A stretch of 7,456 bases of DNA from Candidatus Electronema nielsenii (GTDB taxonomy: Bacteria > Desulfobacterota > Desulfobulbia > Desulfobulbales > Desulfobulbaceae): positions 1-7,456 of the forward strand of contig JAGIXO010000085.1 in the NCBI GenBank assembly GCA_026122915.1, given 5' to 3'. A model generated the notes under the pieces. It was not told where the DNA came from, did not search any database, and was given only the letters and a program-made list of their open reading frames with translations. The position numbers were made by a program, and so were the translations under genes. Positions 1 through 5,887 of this stretch are shown here, piece after piece. Each line of letters begins with the position of its first letter. Positions within the stretch are counted from its first letter, which is position 1.

Positions 1-2678
1 CTCAGCTGACGGGTGAGATTAAAAAAATAACCGAGCAACTGGTAGCGAAGGAAGGCGAAGCGGCCCAACAGGGCGGTAAGGCGCAGGCTGCGGCGGCCAA
101 AATCGTTGAACTCCAGCTGGCCTTGCAAAAAGCTGAGGTAGCTAAAGCCGCTGCTGAAAAAATTTCGGCAGAGATTGGACAGCAAGAGGAAGCCCGGCAG
201 ACCGCTCTGAATGAGCAACAGGCCAAGTTAGACAATCAGAAAACGCTGCTGATAGAAAACGCTGCTCGTATTTCTGAATTAGAAAAATCCTTAAAGGAAG
301 CACAGCTTAAAGCTGAGGCCATGCTTCAGTACGGCAAGCAAAAGGCGCAGGAGTCCGCGCCCTCGGAGCAGCAAATTGCCGAGCTGCAAAGCCAGTTAGC
401 TGAAAAGCAACAGCAGGTAGACGCAGCCCAGCAGCAGCTGAAAGATGCAGAGACCAACGGGCAGGAATTAGTAACTCAAGTTGCCGGGCTGACTGAAGCA
501 AAAACCGTGCAGGAAAAGGAAGCCCAGCAGCAGGCGCAGGAGCTTGAGCAGAAGACCGCTGCGGTCGCCGAGCTGGAAAAGCAGCTGGCTGAAACACAGA
601 TAGCCTTAAAAACTGCCGAAGAAGCTGTGGCTGCGGTAGCAGCAAAAGAGCAAGGTCTCCAGCAGGGTTTGACTGGCAAAGGTGAGGAGCTGACGGTTCT
701 CAAAACGGAAAGCGAAAAACTTCAAGCCGAGTTAGCTGAGAAGAACAAGCAAGCGGAAGAATTGAGCAATCAGCTCGCTGCACTCACCGCTGAAAAAGAA
801 AAATTGACCGGTGAACTGACTGCGCTCACGGAAAAACAGACCACCACTGCCCAGCAGGTGGAAGAAAAAAACACTGCGCTGGCAGCAGCAGTGACCGCTG
901 CTGAAGAGTCGAGCAGCAAAATTACTGCATTAGAGACTAAGTCTGCCGAGACAGACAAGGAGCTGACAGCCCTTCGCGAAAAAACTGCGGCTCAAGAGGC
1001 ACAGTTAGCCGAACTCCAATCGATTCAGCAAAAGGTGCAGGCTGCTCAAGAGCAAGTTACTACCTTGGAAGCAGAGGTTGCCAATAAACAAGCATTACAG
1101 GACAGCTTGGCTGCTGCACAGGGAAAGGTTGCCGCTTTGGAAGGTGAGCTAACGCAGACCCAAGCGCAGGTTACGGAGTTAGCTACGTTAAAAGAGAAGG
1201 CGGCAGGACTGGAGGCGCAGCTTGCAGATTTGAAGACTGCTCAGGAAAAAGCAGTTGCATTAGAGGCTGAACTTTCTGCCGTGCAAGGCAAGCTGGCAGA
1301 AGCACAGGCTGCCCAGCAGACGCAGGCTGATGCGGTGGCTAAGATTCCTGCTTTAGAGGAAGAGATCACCGGGCTGAAGAAGAGTCTGGAGGAAAAGGAG
1401 GATGCGCTCGCTCAGACTCAGGCGCAAGCGGCTGAATTGACTGCACTGAAAGAGCAGCTGGTGGCTCAGGAAGCACAGGCAGCGGACTTAAAGGTGGCTC
1501 AGGAAAAAATAATTGCGCTGGAAGCTCAAGTAGCTGCGGTTTCCCAAGCGACTGAGCAAACCCAGCAGGTGCAGACAGAACTCACAGTCAAGGTTGCTGA
1601 AATTGCTGCGCTCAAGAAGAGCTTGGAGGAAAAGGAGGCTGCGCTGTCGCAATCTCAGGCGCAGGCGGAAAAAACAGCGGCACTGGAAACTGAATTGACT
1701 GCGGCGCAGGCTAAATTAGCGGAAGCAACTGCGGCAGTTCAAACTGTTGAGCAAACCCAGCAGGTTCAGACAGCAACTGCGGCCAAGGTTTCCGGCTTAG
1801 AAGAGGAAATAACTGGGCTAAAGAAGAATCTGGAAGAGAAGGAAGCCGCACTCGCCCAAGCTCAAGCTCAGGCTGCTGAATTAACTGCTCTGAAGGAAAA
1901 ATCTACAGCTTTGGAAGCCCAAGTTGCAGAACTGAAAACTAATGCCGAGCAGCTCAAAACCGTTCAGGAAAAAACTGCCGCTTTAGAGGCTGAATTGGTT
2001 GTCGCTCAAGAAAAGCTGACTGAAACAGCGAGTTCTCAAAATGCCCAGCAGACACAGGAAGATGCGGCTAAGCTGACTGCGGAACTGGAGGCGAGTCGAA
2101 CAAAAATTGCTGAATTGGAGCAGAGCATCGCTGCACTTCAAGCAGAGTTAGACGCACTCAAAAACAAAACGGAGCAGCAGCAAACTTCTCCTCCTGCCGA
2201 AACTCAGCAACAGAATCCTGTTCAGCAATCTGCGCCGCCTGCGGACAAGGACGGTGATGGTGTTGTTGATGCTCAGGACCTCTGCCCAGACAGCGCGACT
2301 GGAACCGAAGTCAACACAACAGGTTGCGCGGATAGGAGTGCCATTGTCCTTTCTGGTGTAAACTTTACCAAAGGTACTGCGGAGTTGACCGAAGAGGCAA
2401 AAAAAAGCCTGACCGCCACTGCTGCCTTGCTCAAGCAATCTGCGTCTGATCAAAAATTCGAGATCGCAGGTTACACGGACATTACTGGCTCTTCGGCTAA
2501 GAATAAAGTTGTTTCGCAGCAGCGGGCAGATGCAGTACGAAATTTTTTGGTCAGCCAAGGTATCAAGCAAGAGCAAATGATCAGCAAAGGATACGGGAAT
2601 GCCAATCCTATCGCTGACAACAGCACCAAAGAAGGACAGGCTAAGAATCGACGAGTGGAGCTGCACTTGCAGGAATAA
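1..2678 (+). CDS. Long coiled-coil envelope protein with TSP3 motif and C-terminal OmpA domain (5' end outside window)
   Basis: The reading frame is open from the first complete codon at 3 to the TAA at 2676-2678, giving 891 visible residues, so the true start lies upstream; the TTG at 123 is only an internal Leu codon. From the start to about 2160 it is almost pure Ala/Gln/Glu/Lys/Leu with heptad-like spacing, predicting a very long coiled coil. A Pro/Gln-rich linker follows (about 2170-2243). Next is a thrombospondin type 3 motif (DKDGDGVVD from 2244, then LCPD, with Cys codons at 2283 and near 2325), a probable calcium site. An OmpA-type peptidoglycan-binding domain fills about 2340-2675, with TDITG, QQRADAV, GYGNANPIADN and NRRVEL. 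Asp (2478) and Arg (2523) are 15 residues apart, as in the known diaminopimelate-binding pair of this family. By inference the C-terminus grips the cell wall while the coil extends through the periplasm or from an anchor encoded upstream. The anchor type cannot be seen. OmpA assignment is firm; the overall role is unknown. Confidence 0.93.
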   Translation, partial: QLTGEIKKITEQLVAKEGEAAQQGGKAQAAAAKIVELQLALQKAEVAKAAAEKISAEIGQQEEARQTALNEQQAKLDNQKTLLIENAARISELEKSLKEAQLKAEAMLQYGKQKAQESAPSEQQIAELQSQLAEKQQQVDAAQQQLKDAETNGQELVTQVAGLTEAKTVQEKEAQQQAQELEQKTAAVAELEKQLAETQIALKTAEEAVAAVAAKEQGLQQGLTGKGEELTVLKTESEKLQAELAEKNKQAEELSNQLAALTAEKEKLTGELTALTEKQTTTAQQVEEKNTALAAAVTAAEESSSKITALETKSAETDKELTALREKTAAQEAQLAELQSIQQKVQAAQEQVTTLEAEVANKQALQDSLAAAQGKVAALEGELTQTQAQVTELATLKEKAAGLEAQLADLKTAQEKAVALEAELSAVQGKLAEAQAAQQTQADAVAKIPALEEEITGLKKSLEEKEDALAQTQAQAAELTALKEQLVAQEAQAADLKVAQEKIIALEAQVAAVSQATEQTQQVQTELTVKVAEIAALKKSLEEKEAALSQSQAQAEKTAALETELTAAQAKLAEATAAVQTVEQTQQVQTATAAKVSGLEEEITGLKKNLEEKEAALAQAQAQAAELTALKEKSTALEAQVAELKTNAEQLKTVQEKTAALEAELVVAQEKLTETASSQNAQQTQEDAAKLTAELEASRTKIAELEQSIAALQAELDALKNKTEQQQTSPPAETQQQNPVQQSAPPADKDGDGVVDAQDLCPDSATGTEVNTTGCADRSAIVLSGVNFTKGTAELTEEAKKSLTATAALLKQSASDQKFEIAGYTDITGSSAKNKVVSQQRADAVRNFLVSQGIKQEQMISKGYGNANPIADNSTKEGQAKNRRVELHLQE
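1260..2160 (+). repeat. Degenerate internal repeats within the coiled coil
   Basis: Related segments begin with LEAEL/LEAQV/LETEL-type sequences at 1260, 1518, 1683 and 1983. Three of them carry a highly similar core, LKKSLEEKE or LKKNLEEKE, starting at 1374, 1611 and 1818 and followed by (D/A)AL(A/S)Q-x-QAQA. Core spacing is 79 and 69 codons, so units vary in length. Codons differ between copies, which points to old duplications followed by divergence or selection for a heptad pattern rather than a recent tandem expansion. An earlier relative with LEAEV starts near 1065. Confidence 0.7.
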
Positions 2679-2693
2679 GCAATAAGCACATTT

Positions 2694-2727
2694 AAAAAAA
2701 AGAAGGCGGTACTGCCGTCTTCTTTTT
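2694..2727 (+). terminator. Rho-independent terminator after the OmpA-domain gene
   Basis: AGAAGGCGG (2701-2709) pairs with CCGTCTTCT (2715-2723) around the 5-nt loop TACTG, with one G-U wobble. A run of A precedes the stem and a T run (2723-2727) follows it, and the A/T tracts can extend the stem. It lies 15 nt after the stop codon and separates this gene from the next cluster. Because A and T tracts flank both sides it could also work in reverse, but no minus-strand gene is seen here. Confidence 0.88.
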
Positions 2728-2754
2728 ACTTCCGCTCATGGGTTGTAGTATGAT
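2726..2754 (+). promoter_or_regulatory. Weak candidate promoter for the 2808 gene cluster
   Basis: A TATGAT hexamer at 2749-2754 is one mismatch from the sigma70 -10 consensus. At 17-nt spacing the -35 position (2726-2731) reads TTACTT, a poor match. A palindrome ATGATCAT (2753-2760) overlaps it. The position just after a terminator and before a well-spaced ribosome site makes a promoter plausible here, but the sequence match alone is weak. Confidence 0.22.
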
Positions 2755-2796
2755 GATCATGCCAACGTTGTTCTGCTGTCAAACTTTTATCTGAAT

Positions 2797-2800
2797 GGAG
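2797..2800 (+). promoter_or_regulatory. Shine-Dalgarno site for the 2808 gene
   Basis: GGAG lies 7 nt before the ATG at 2808, a good spacing. A second purine tract, AGAGG, directly abuts the ATG and is too close to be the main site. A second ATG at 2818 is out of frame, so 2808 is the supported start. Confidence 0.6.
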
Positions 2801-2807
2801 AAAGAGG

Positions 2808-3518
2808 ATGAACTTTCATGAACACGCCTACGAAAAGCTGATTGACCTGTACCGTAATCATGAGCATGAAGTGGGAAGCGAGCTGCAAAAAACTGATCCA
2901 ATTACCTATGGATCATACAAATCCACAAACTGCATCACCTATGTGATGAATGTCCTGAGCCATGCTTTTGAAAGTATCGGAGATGCTGAAGCGGCCCAGC
3001 ATGTATGGACGCTTGCGAAACATGGCACAGAATTAGCTCAGTATCTTGTCACGAAACATGGTTGGAAAGGCATTTATATCAATCCTGATGTAAATCATCC
3101 ACGTGATGCTCCTGATCCGCGCTGTAGCGAACACCCCTATTCGCATTATTTAGCCAACAAGACCTGTAAGTATTATAAGATTCCATTGCACTACAAGGTG
3201 ATCAATTACACGCCAACCCCAAAGGACGATCCTGCCTTTAAGCAGCTCAACGAACATCTCAGTGAAACAGCACTCAATAATATTGATATTGCTGGGTTAG
3301 AAAAAGTCAAATTTGGCTTTGGCGTTTCCAGAGGTGGAATGCACACTTGGGTTTATGCTGAAGGCTATGTTTATGAAGTACATTGGAATGCAATTGGTGC
3401 TGATCTGTATGAAGCCACGCCGTTGCGTTTGTTTCCTTGGTTGAGCGGCGCAATCGTGATTCCACCGGATTTGGCCGGAGTGATCCCTGCTTCTGCCAAA
3501 CTGAGCTGCGCCAGTTAA
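2808..3518 (+). CDS. Uncharacterised 236-aa protein with possible papain/NlpC-like Cys-His arrangement
   Basis: I do not recognise a named family with certainty. Cys42 sits in TNCITYVMNVL, at what looks like the N-terminal end of a hydrophobic helix. Much later, GGMHTWVYAEGYVYEVHW gives His179 at the start of an alternating, strand-like segment, followed by a short hydrophobic strand (GAIVIPP, 214-220). This Cys-helix then His-strand order is what NlpC/P60 and related papain-fold amidases show. The middle (about 90-130) is rich in His, Pro, Tyr and Cys (Cys106, Cys120). There is no signal peptide or membrane segment, so the product is made as a cytoplasmic protein unless exported by a special route. 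The gene ends 1 nt before a predicted lipoprotein gene, so the two are probably translated together. Hydrolase function and the effector idea are inferences; it could also be a non-enzymatic protein. Confidence 0.85.
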   Translation: MNFHEHAYEKLIDLYRNHEHEVGSELQKTDPITYGSYKSTNCITYVMNVLSHAFESIGDAEAAQHVWTLAKHGTELAQYLVTKHGWKGIYINPDVNHPRDAPDPRCSEHPYSHYLANKTCKYYKIPLHYKVINYTPTPKDDPAFKQLNEHLSETALNNIDIAGLEKVKFGFGVSRGGMHTWVYAEGYVYEVHWNAIGADLYEATPLRLFPWLSGAIVIPPDLAGVIPASAKLSCAS

Positions 3519-3519
3519 G

Positions 3520-3918
3520 ATGCTGCGGACTTTTTTGTTTTCGCTGATTTTTTTTCTGCTTTGCTCGTGTGCTGTCGGTTCTGAATCAGCCACTGCCTTG
3601 TTTGCCTACGAGGATTTTGGCCCGCCGTCTATGTCTAACGAAATAATAGGCATGGACTGGTGGCAGTGGCAGGAACATGGCGATTCGCGTCCGAAAACGT
3701 ATGATATCAAGGTAGTGGTGTATCGAAACATCGGCCTTGATGCAGTGAAGAAAAAGTATCCGGTGGTGCCGGAGCAGCTCAAAGACTACCGGTACGTGGA
3801 ATACTCAAAGGCTGTTAGCTATTTAGATCGACTGATTGAGGAAAACGTCATCGAATCCCTGACCGTAACGCTGAAAGGAACGCGGGAGAAAATCGTTCAA
3901 CAGTTAGGCCCTCAGTGA
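3520..3918 (+). CDS. Small predicted lipoprotein (132 aa), function unknown
   Basis: The N-terminus MLRTFLFSLIFFLLCSC has a basic residue, a hydrophobic core and a lipobox-like LCSC, so Cys17 is the likely lipidated residue after signal peptidase II cleavage. The mature part is about 115 residues, with an aromatic patch (DWWQWQEHG) and then a mixed alpha/beta-looking region (YDIKVVVYRN, SYLDRLIEENVIESLTVTLKG). I recognise no family. The ATG is 1 nt after the TAA of the preceding gene and has no clear ribosome site, which suggests translational coupling. Its last codons overlap the GTG of the methyltransferase gene. The tight pairing with the upstream Cys-His protein suggests a shared job, for example a periplasmic partner or inhibitor; this is inference. 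Confidence 0.83.
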   Translation: MLRTFLFSLIFFLLCSCAVGSESATALFAYEDFGPPSMSNEIIGMDWWQWQEHGDSRPKTYDIKVVVYRNIGLDAVKKKYPVVPEQLKDYRYVEYSKAVSYLDRLIEENVIESLTVTLKGTREKIVQQLGPQ

Positions 3919-4385
3919 ACAGCAAGCCCACGCCGACACAGCATTTGGTCAAAATTGAAAAAATCATCGCAGGTGGCCAAGGATTAGCCCGCACAGCAGC
4001 CGGACAGGTGATCTTGTCCGGCTTTGTCCTGCCGGGCGAGCACGTGGAGCTGCGTGAAGTCAAACGGAAATCTGGCTTTGTCGAGGCGGAGTTGGCGCAG
4101 ATCATTGTGCCTTCAACGGAGCGGGTTTTGCCGCGTTGCCCGCTTTACGGTGAATGCGGCGGCTGCGATCTTCAGCACGGCAGCTATGCCGAACAGCTGC
4201 GGATCAAACAAGCCATTGTCGCCGAGACGATGCAGCGGGCGCATGTGCCGCTGCCTGCGGCGGGCGTGGAAGATGCAGTTCCTTCGCCGCTGCAATGGGC
4301 TTACCGCTATCGCCTGCGGCTGAAGATCAGCCGGATGGGCAGCTCGGTTTTTTCAAAAAAAGAAGCAATGACTTTGTTGCAGTAA
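3915..4385 (+). CDS. N-terminal part of the RlmD-like methyltransferase: TRAM domain and Fe-S site
   Basis: This frame gives a 156-aa product. Residues about 11-68 (from LVKIEKI to IIVPS) are a TRAM RNA-binding domain, with GGQGLAR and the GFVLPGEHVEL segment typical of it. CPLYGECGGC (75-84) has the Cys-X5-Cys-X2-Cys spacing of the family's 4Fe-4S cluster; the fourth Cys lies beyond the frame break. Family-like sequence ends at about Ser139 (YRYRLRLKIS). The last 17 residues are out-of-frame readthrough ending at TAA 4383-4385. Without a frame change the product would have an incomplete cluster and no catalytic domain, so it should be inactive as a methyltransferase. The GTG start is supported by the 4-nt overlap with the upstream gene and a weak TAGG 6 nt before it. 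Confidence 0.85.
   Translation: MNSKPTPTQHLVKIEKIIAGGQGLARTAAGQVILSGFVLPGEHVELREVKRKSGFVEAELAQIIVPSTERVLPRCPLYGECGGCDLQHGSYAEQLRIKQAIVAETMQRAHVPLPAAGVEDAVPSPLQWAYRYRLRLKISRMGSSVFSKKEAMTLLQ
4329..4362 (+). other. Frame discontinuity with a phased A7 slippery heptamer in the methyltransferase gene
   Basis: Frame 0 encodes KIS up to AGC (4329-4331), and the conserved continuation PDGQLGFF is in the -1 frame starting with CCG at 4331. Restoring one C (CC to CCC) would join them perfectly. Downstream lie T6 (4348-4353), C, and A7 (4355-4361). The A7 is phased as A AAA AAA in frame 0, the classic -1 slip arrangement, and a -1 slip there would enter the correct frame before the frame 0 stop at 4383. 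However, the 8 codons between the break and the heptamer already look conserved in the -1 frame, which favours a deletion upstream of the heptamer. Confidence 0.75.
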
Positions 4386-5224
4386 AGAGCTGTCCAGCAG
4401 CGGCGGATGGCATCAATGCCGCTGCGGAGGAGCTGTCGGCCAGCTGCTGCCTGCGCGGGCTGGCTGACGAGGCGGAGCTGCTACAATCGCCTGCGAACGG
4501 GCAGATTACTTTACTTTTGCCGCTCAAAGAAAAACAGCAAATTTCCGCTGAGGCAGTGCAGGACTTGGCGGCCTGCGTCAGCATTGATCACATCGGCTGC
4601 ACCAACGAAGACGGTTTCCGCCATCTCTATTCACGCAGCGGCACTGCTGAACCGTTGGCGCAGCAGATTCCCTTACTTGGACATAATTGTACCTTATCTT
4701 GGTCGGGCGGCTGCTTTTCGCAGGTCAATCCGGGGCAGAATGCGCAGCTGATTGCGCTGGCCTTGGACCTGGCTGGGGACGTGCGCGGCAAAAGCGTGCT
4801 GGATTTATACTGCGGCATGGGTAATTTTTCCGTGCCCTTGGCCTTGGCGGGTGCGGCAGTCACGGGCATTGAAAGCAGCCCGGAAAGTGTGTTCTGGGCC
4901 AAGCGCAACGCCGAGACCGCCGGAGTGACAGCCCGTTTTTTCGCCGCCGATGTGCAGGACAGCCTGCGGCGGATGGTCAAAAAGCAGCAGCGGGCGGACA
5001 TCATCCTTCTTGATCCGCCGCGAGTCGGCATCGGCCCGGCAGCCGCGCTGCTGCCGGAGCTGCAAGCGGAGCGGATTATCTATATCTCCTGCGATCCGGC
5101 CACGCTGGCCCGCGACCTCCGCACGCTTTGCGGCAGCGGTTACGCGCTGGTCAGGCTGCTGCCGGTGGACATGTTTCCGCAGACGCATCATATAGAGACT
5201 GTCGCGCTGCTGGAGAGGATTTGA
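4331..5224 (+). CDS. C-terminal part of the RlmD-like methyltransferase: SAM-binding catalytic domain
   Basis: Family-like sequence resumes at the codon at 4331 (PDGQLGFFKKRSNDFVAV) and runs to TGA 5222-5224. The frame is open upstream to an ATG at 4154, but that stretch is the N-terminal half read in the wrong frame and is not protein-like. Visible parts are the fourth Fe-S Cys (VKSC, codon 4391), FSQVNPGQN, SAM motif I LDLYCGMGNF (from 4799), LLDPPRVG (Asp codon 5012), the nucleophile in ISCDPATLARD (Cys codon 5090) and the general-base Glu in HHIETVALL (codon 5195). All catalytic residues are intact, so there is no sign of long decay. If translated alone it would need internal initiation, for example the in-frame ATG at 4295, for which I see no convincing ribosome site. 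Confidence 0.88.
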   Translation, partial: PDGQLGFFKKRSNDFVAVKSCPAAADGINAAAEELSASCCLRGLADEAELLQSPANGQITLLLPLKEKQQISAEAVQDLAACVSIDHIGCTNEDGFRHLYSRSGTAEPLAQQIPLLGHNCTLSWSGGCFSQVNPGQNAQLIALALDLAGDVRGKSVLDLYCGMGNFSVPLALAGAAVTGIESSPESVFWAKRNAETAGVTARFFAADVQDSLRRMVKKQQRADIILLDPPRVGIGPAAALLPELQAERIIYISCDPATLARDLRTLCGSGYALVRLLPVDMFPQTHHIETVALLERI

Positions 5225-5236
5225 AAAAAGCAAAAA

Positions 5237-5791
5237 ATGAGCACATTCTATTGCGCATATTTCATCAGAATGCTGTCGGCTGATGACAGTTTGCGGAAAC
5301 GGTTTGGAAAAAACATCCATTCCTTTCCAGATTCGGAATGGCTGACCTACGGCTTCGGCTACTCCACACCGCACGGCGTGTTTGAGGAAGGCTCCTATTT
5401 CACCAAAGACCTGTCTGCTCAGTTCGGTGAAGTCATTTTCCTCTGTTCGGACAGCAGAAACAACCAGCTTGAATATGAGCATTCGCTGGATGGCGCGGTG
5501 ATCCGCAAGCTGAGTTTGATTTTTGACGGCTGTCAGTCTACATGGGAATGGGTGGAAGGGGAAAAAGAAGCATGGGAAGACGGCAGCATCTTTTCTGCCG
5601 CTAATTTTGTCAAAGCGCAGGAAATGCTCAGTTGGGAGGAACTGCCGGAGGAGCAGCATTGCGCCAAAGAGGAGATGCTGCGGCAGCTCTGGGCACGGCG
5701 CGAATATCTGCTGCATGAAAACTGGCCGCCGGGCGATGCCGGTTTTGATGGCGTGATTCGCAAGCATTTCGGGCTGAAGCTGCCGCAATGA
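5237..5791 (+). CDS. Uncharacterised Trp-rich 184-aa protein
   Basis: I do not recognise a family. The protein is soluble-looking, without signal peptide or membrane segment, and unusually rich in Trp and acidic residues (EWLTYGFGYS, TWEWVEGEKEAWEDG, MLSWEELPEE, QLWARREYLL, HENWPPGDAGFDG). The N-terminal half mixes strand-like stretches (AQFGEVIFLCSDS, AVIRKLSLIFDG), and the C-terminal half looks helical. The start ATG lies 12 nt after the methyltransferase stop with no clear ribosome site; the nearest purine tract (GGAGAGG) is somewhat far upstream, inside the end of that gene. The next in-frame Met (5270) has no better site. Base composition matches the GC-richer upstream genes. Same strand and close spacing suggest co-transcription with them. 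An antisense open frame covers the same DNA but shows no protein-like motif. Confidence 0.72.
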   Translation: MSTFYCAYFIRMLSADDSLRKRFGKNIHSFPDSEWLTYGFGYSTPHGVFEEGSYFTKDLSAQFGEVIFLCSDSRNNQLEYEHSLDGAVIRKLSLIFDGCQSTWEWVEGEKEAWEDGSIFSAANFVKAQEMLSWEELPEEQHCAKEEMLRQLWARREYLLHENWPPGDAGFDGVIRKHFGLKLPQ

Positions 5792-5808
5792 CCAAAAAAG
5801 AAGCAGGC

Positions 5809-5837
5809 TGATCAAGCTGAAGTGTCCATGATCAAGC
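5809..5837 (+). repeat. Short direct repeat TGATCAAGC
   Basis: TGATCAAGC occurs at 5809-5817 and again at 5829-5837, 20 nt apart start to start, directly left of and partly overlapping the hairpin. The length is short enough to be chance, but it lies at the left edge of the AT-rich gene. No matching copy was seen at the right edge near 6842-6915. Confidence 0.35.
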
Positions 5838-5855
5838 CGTATTAAAAGTACGGCT
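5835..5855. other. Perfect 7-bp hairpin in the gap before the GIY-YIG gene
   Basis: AGCCGTA (5835-5841) pairs exactly with TACGGCT (5849-5855) around the loop TTAAAAG. No T run follows, so it is not a standard intrinsic terminator. It could be a weak terminator, an RNA stability element, a protein-binding site, or chance. Confidence 0.4.
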
Positions 5856-5877
5856 GGGGCGAACAAGAACATATTGA

Positions 5878-5882
5878 AGAGG
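5878..5882 (+). promoter_or_regulatory. Shine-Dalgarno site for the GIY-YIG gene
   Basis: AGAGG lies 5 nt before the ATG at 5888. An in-frame TAA at 5843 blocks any extension beyond the gap, so this site fixes the start at 5888. Confidence 0.65.
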
Positions 5883-5887
5883 TTTAT

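Larger units (their letters stand above)
3915..5224 (+). pseudogene. rlmD: RlmD/RumA-type 23S rRNA (uracil-C5) methyltransferase gene, frame-disrupted
   Basis: Together the two frames encode a complete TrmA/RumA-family enzyme (COG2265), which transfers a methyl group from SAM to C5 of a uridine in RNA; the E. coli counterpart RlmD modifies 23S rRNA U1939. Reading 3915-4331 and then continuing in the -1 frame from 4331 gives 436 residues, against 433 for E. coli RlmD. Fe-S cysteines fall at 75, 81, 84 and 160 (E. coli 81, 87, 90, 162). The DPP aspartate is 367, the catalytic Cys 393 and the catalytic Glu 428, each offset by +4 from E. coli 363, 389 and 424. The only defect seen is one missing base near 4331. 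No further stop or deletion follows, so the lesion is very recent, a sequencing error, or bypassed by frameshifting. U1939 specificity, as against another uridine, is inferred. The start GTG overlaps the previous stop (GTGA). Confidence 0.85.

Noticed and set aside
123..125. TTG as a possible start of the coiled-coil protein
   Set aside because: The same frame is open to the window's left edge with the same coiled-coil composition, and there is no ribosome site, so this is an internal codon of a gene starting upstream.
307..970. Minus-strand open frames rich in Ser, Ala, Cys and Phe opposite the coiled coil
   Set aside because: They are what Gln/Ala/Glu/Lys codons give when read in reverse; no start sites or motifs support them.
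4154..4330. ATG at 4154 as the start of a separate second gene
   Set aside because: Between 4154 and 4330 this frame reads the well-conserved N-terminal half of the methyltransferase out of frame; the translation is Arg/Ala/Cys-rich and not family-like.
5788..5811. Seven-codon open frame overlapping the stop of the Trp-rich gene (ATGA)
   Set aside because: Too short, no ribosome site, and no regulatory logic visible.
4805..5872. Long minus-strand open frame across the methyltransferase C-terminus and the next gene
   Set aside because: It lies opposite a clear catalytic domain, shows no motif of its own and is explained by GC-biased codons on the + strand.
5828..5887. Upstream extension or gene remnant in frame with the GIY-YIG gene
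   Set aside because: An in-frame TAA at 5843 interrupts it and the codons after it (KYGWGEQEHIEEVY) have no ATG and no recognised family; too short to call a pseudogene.
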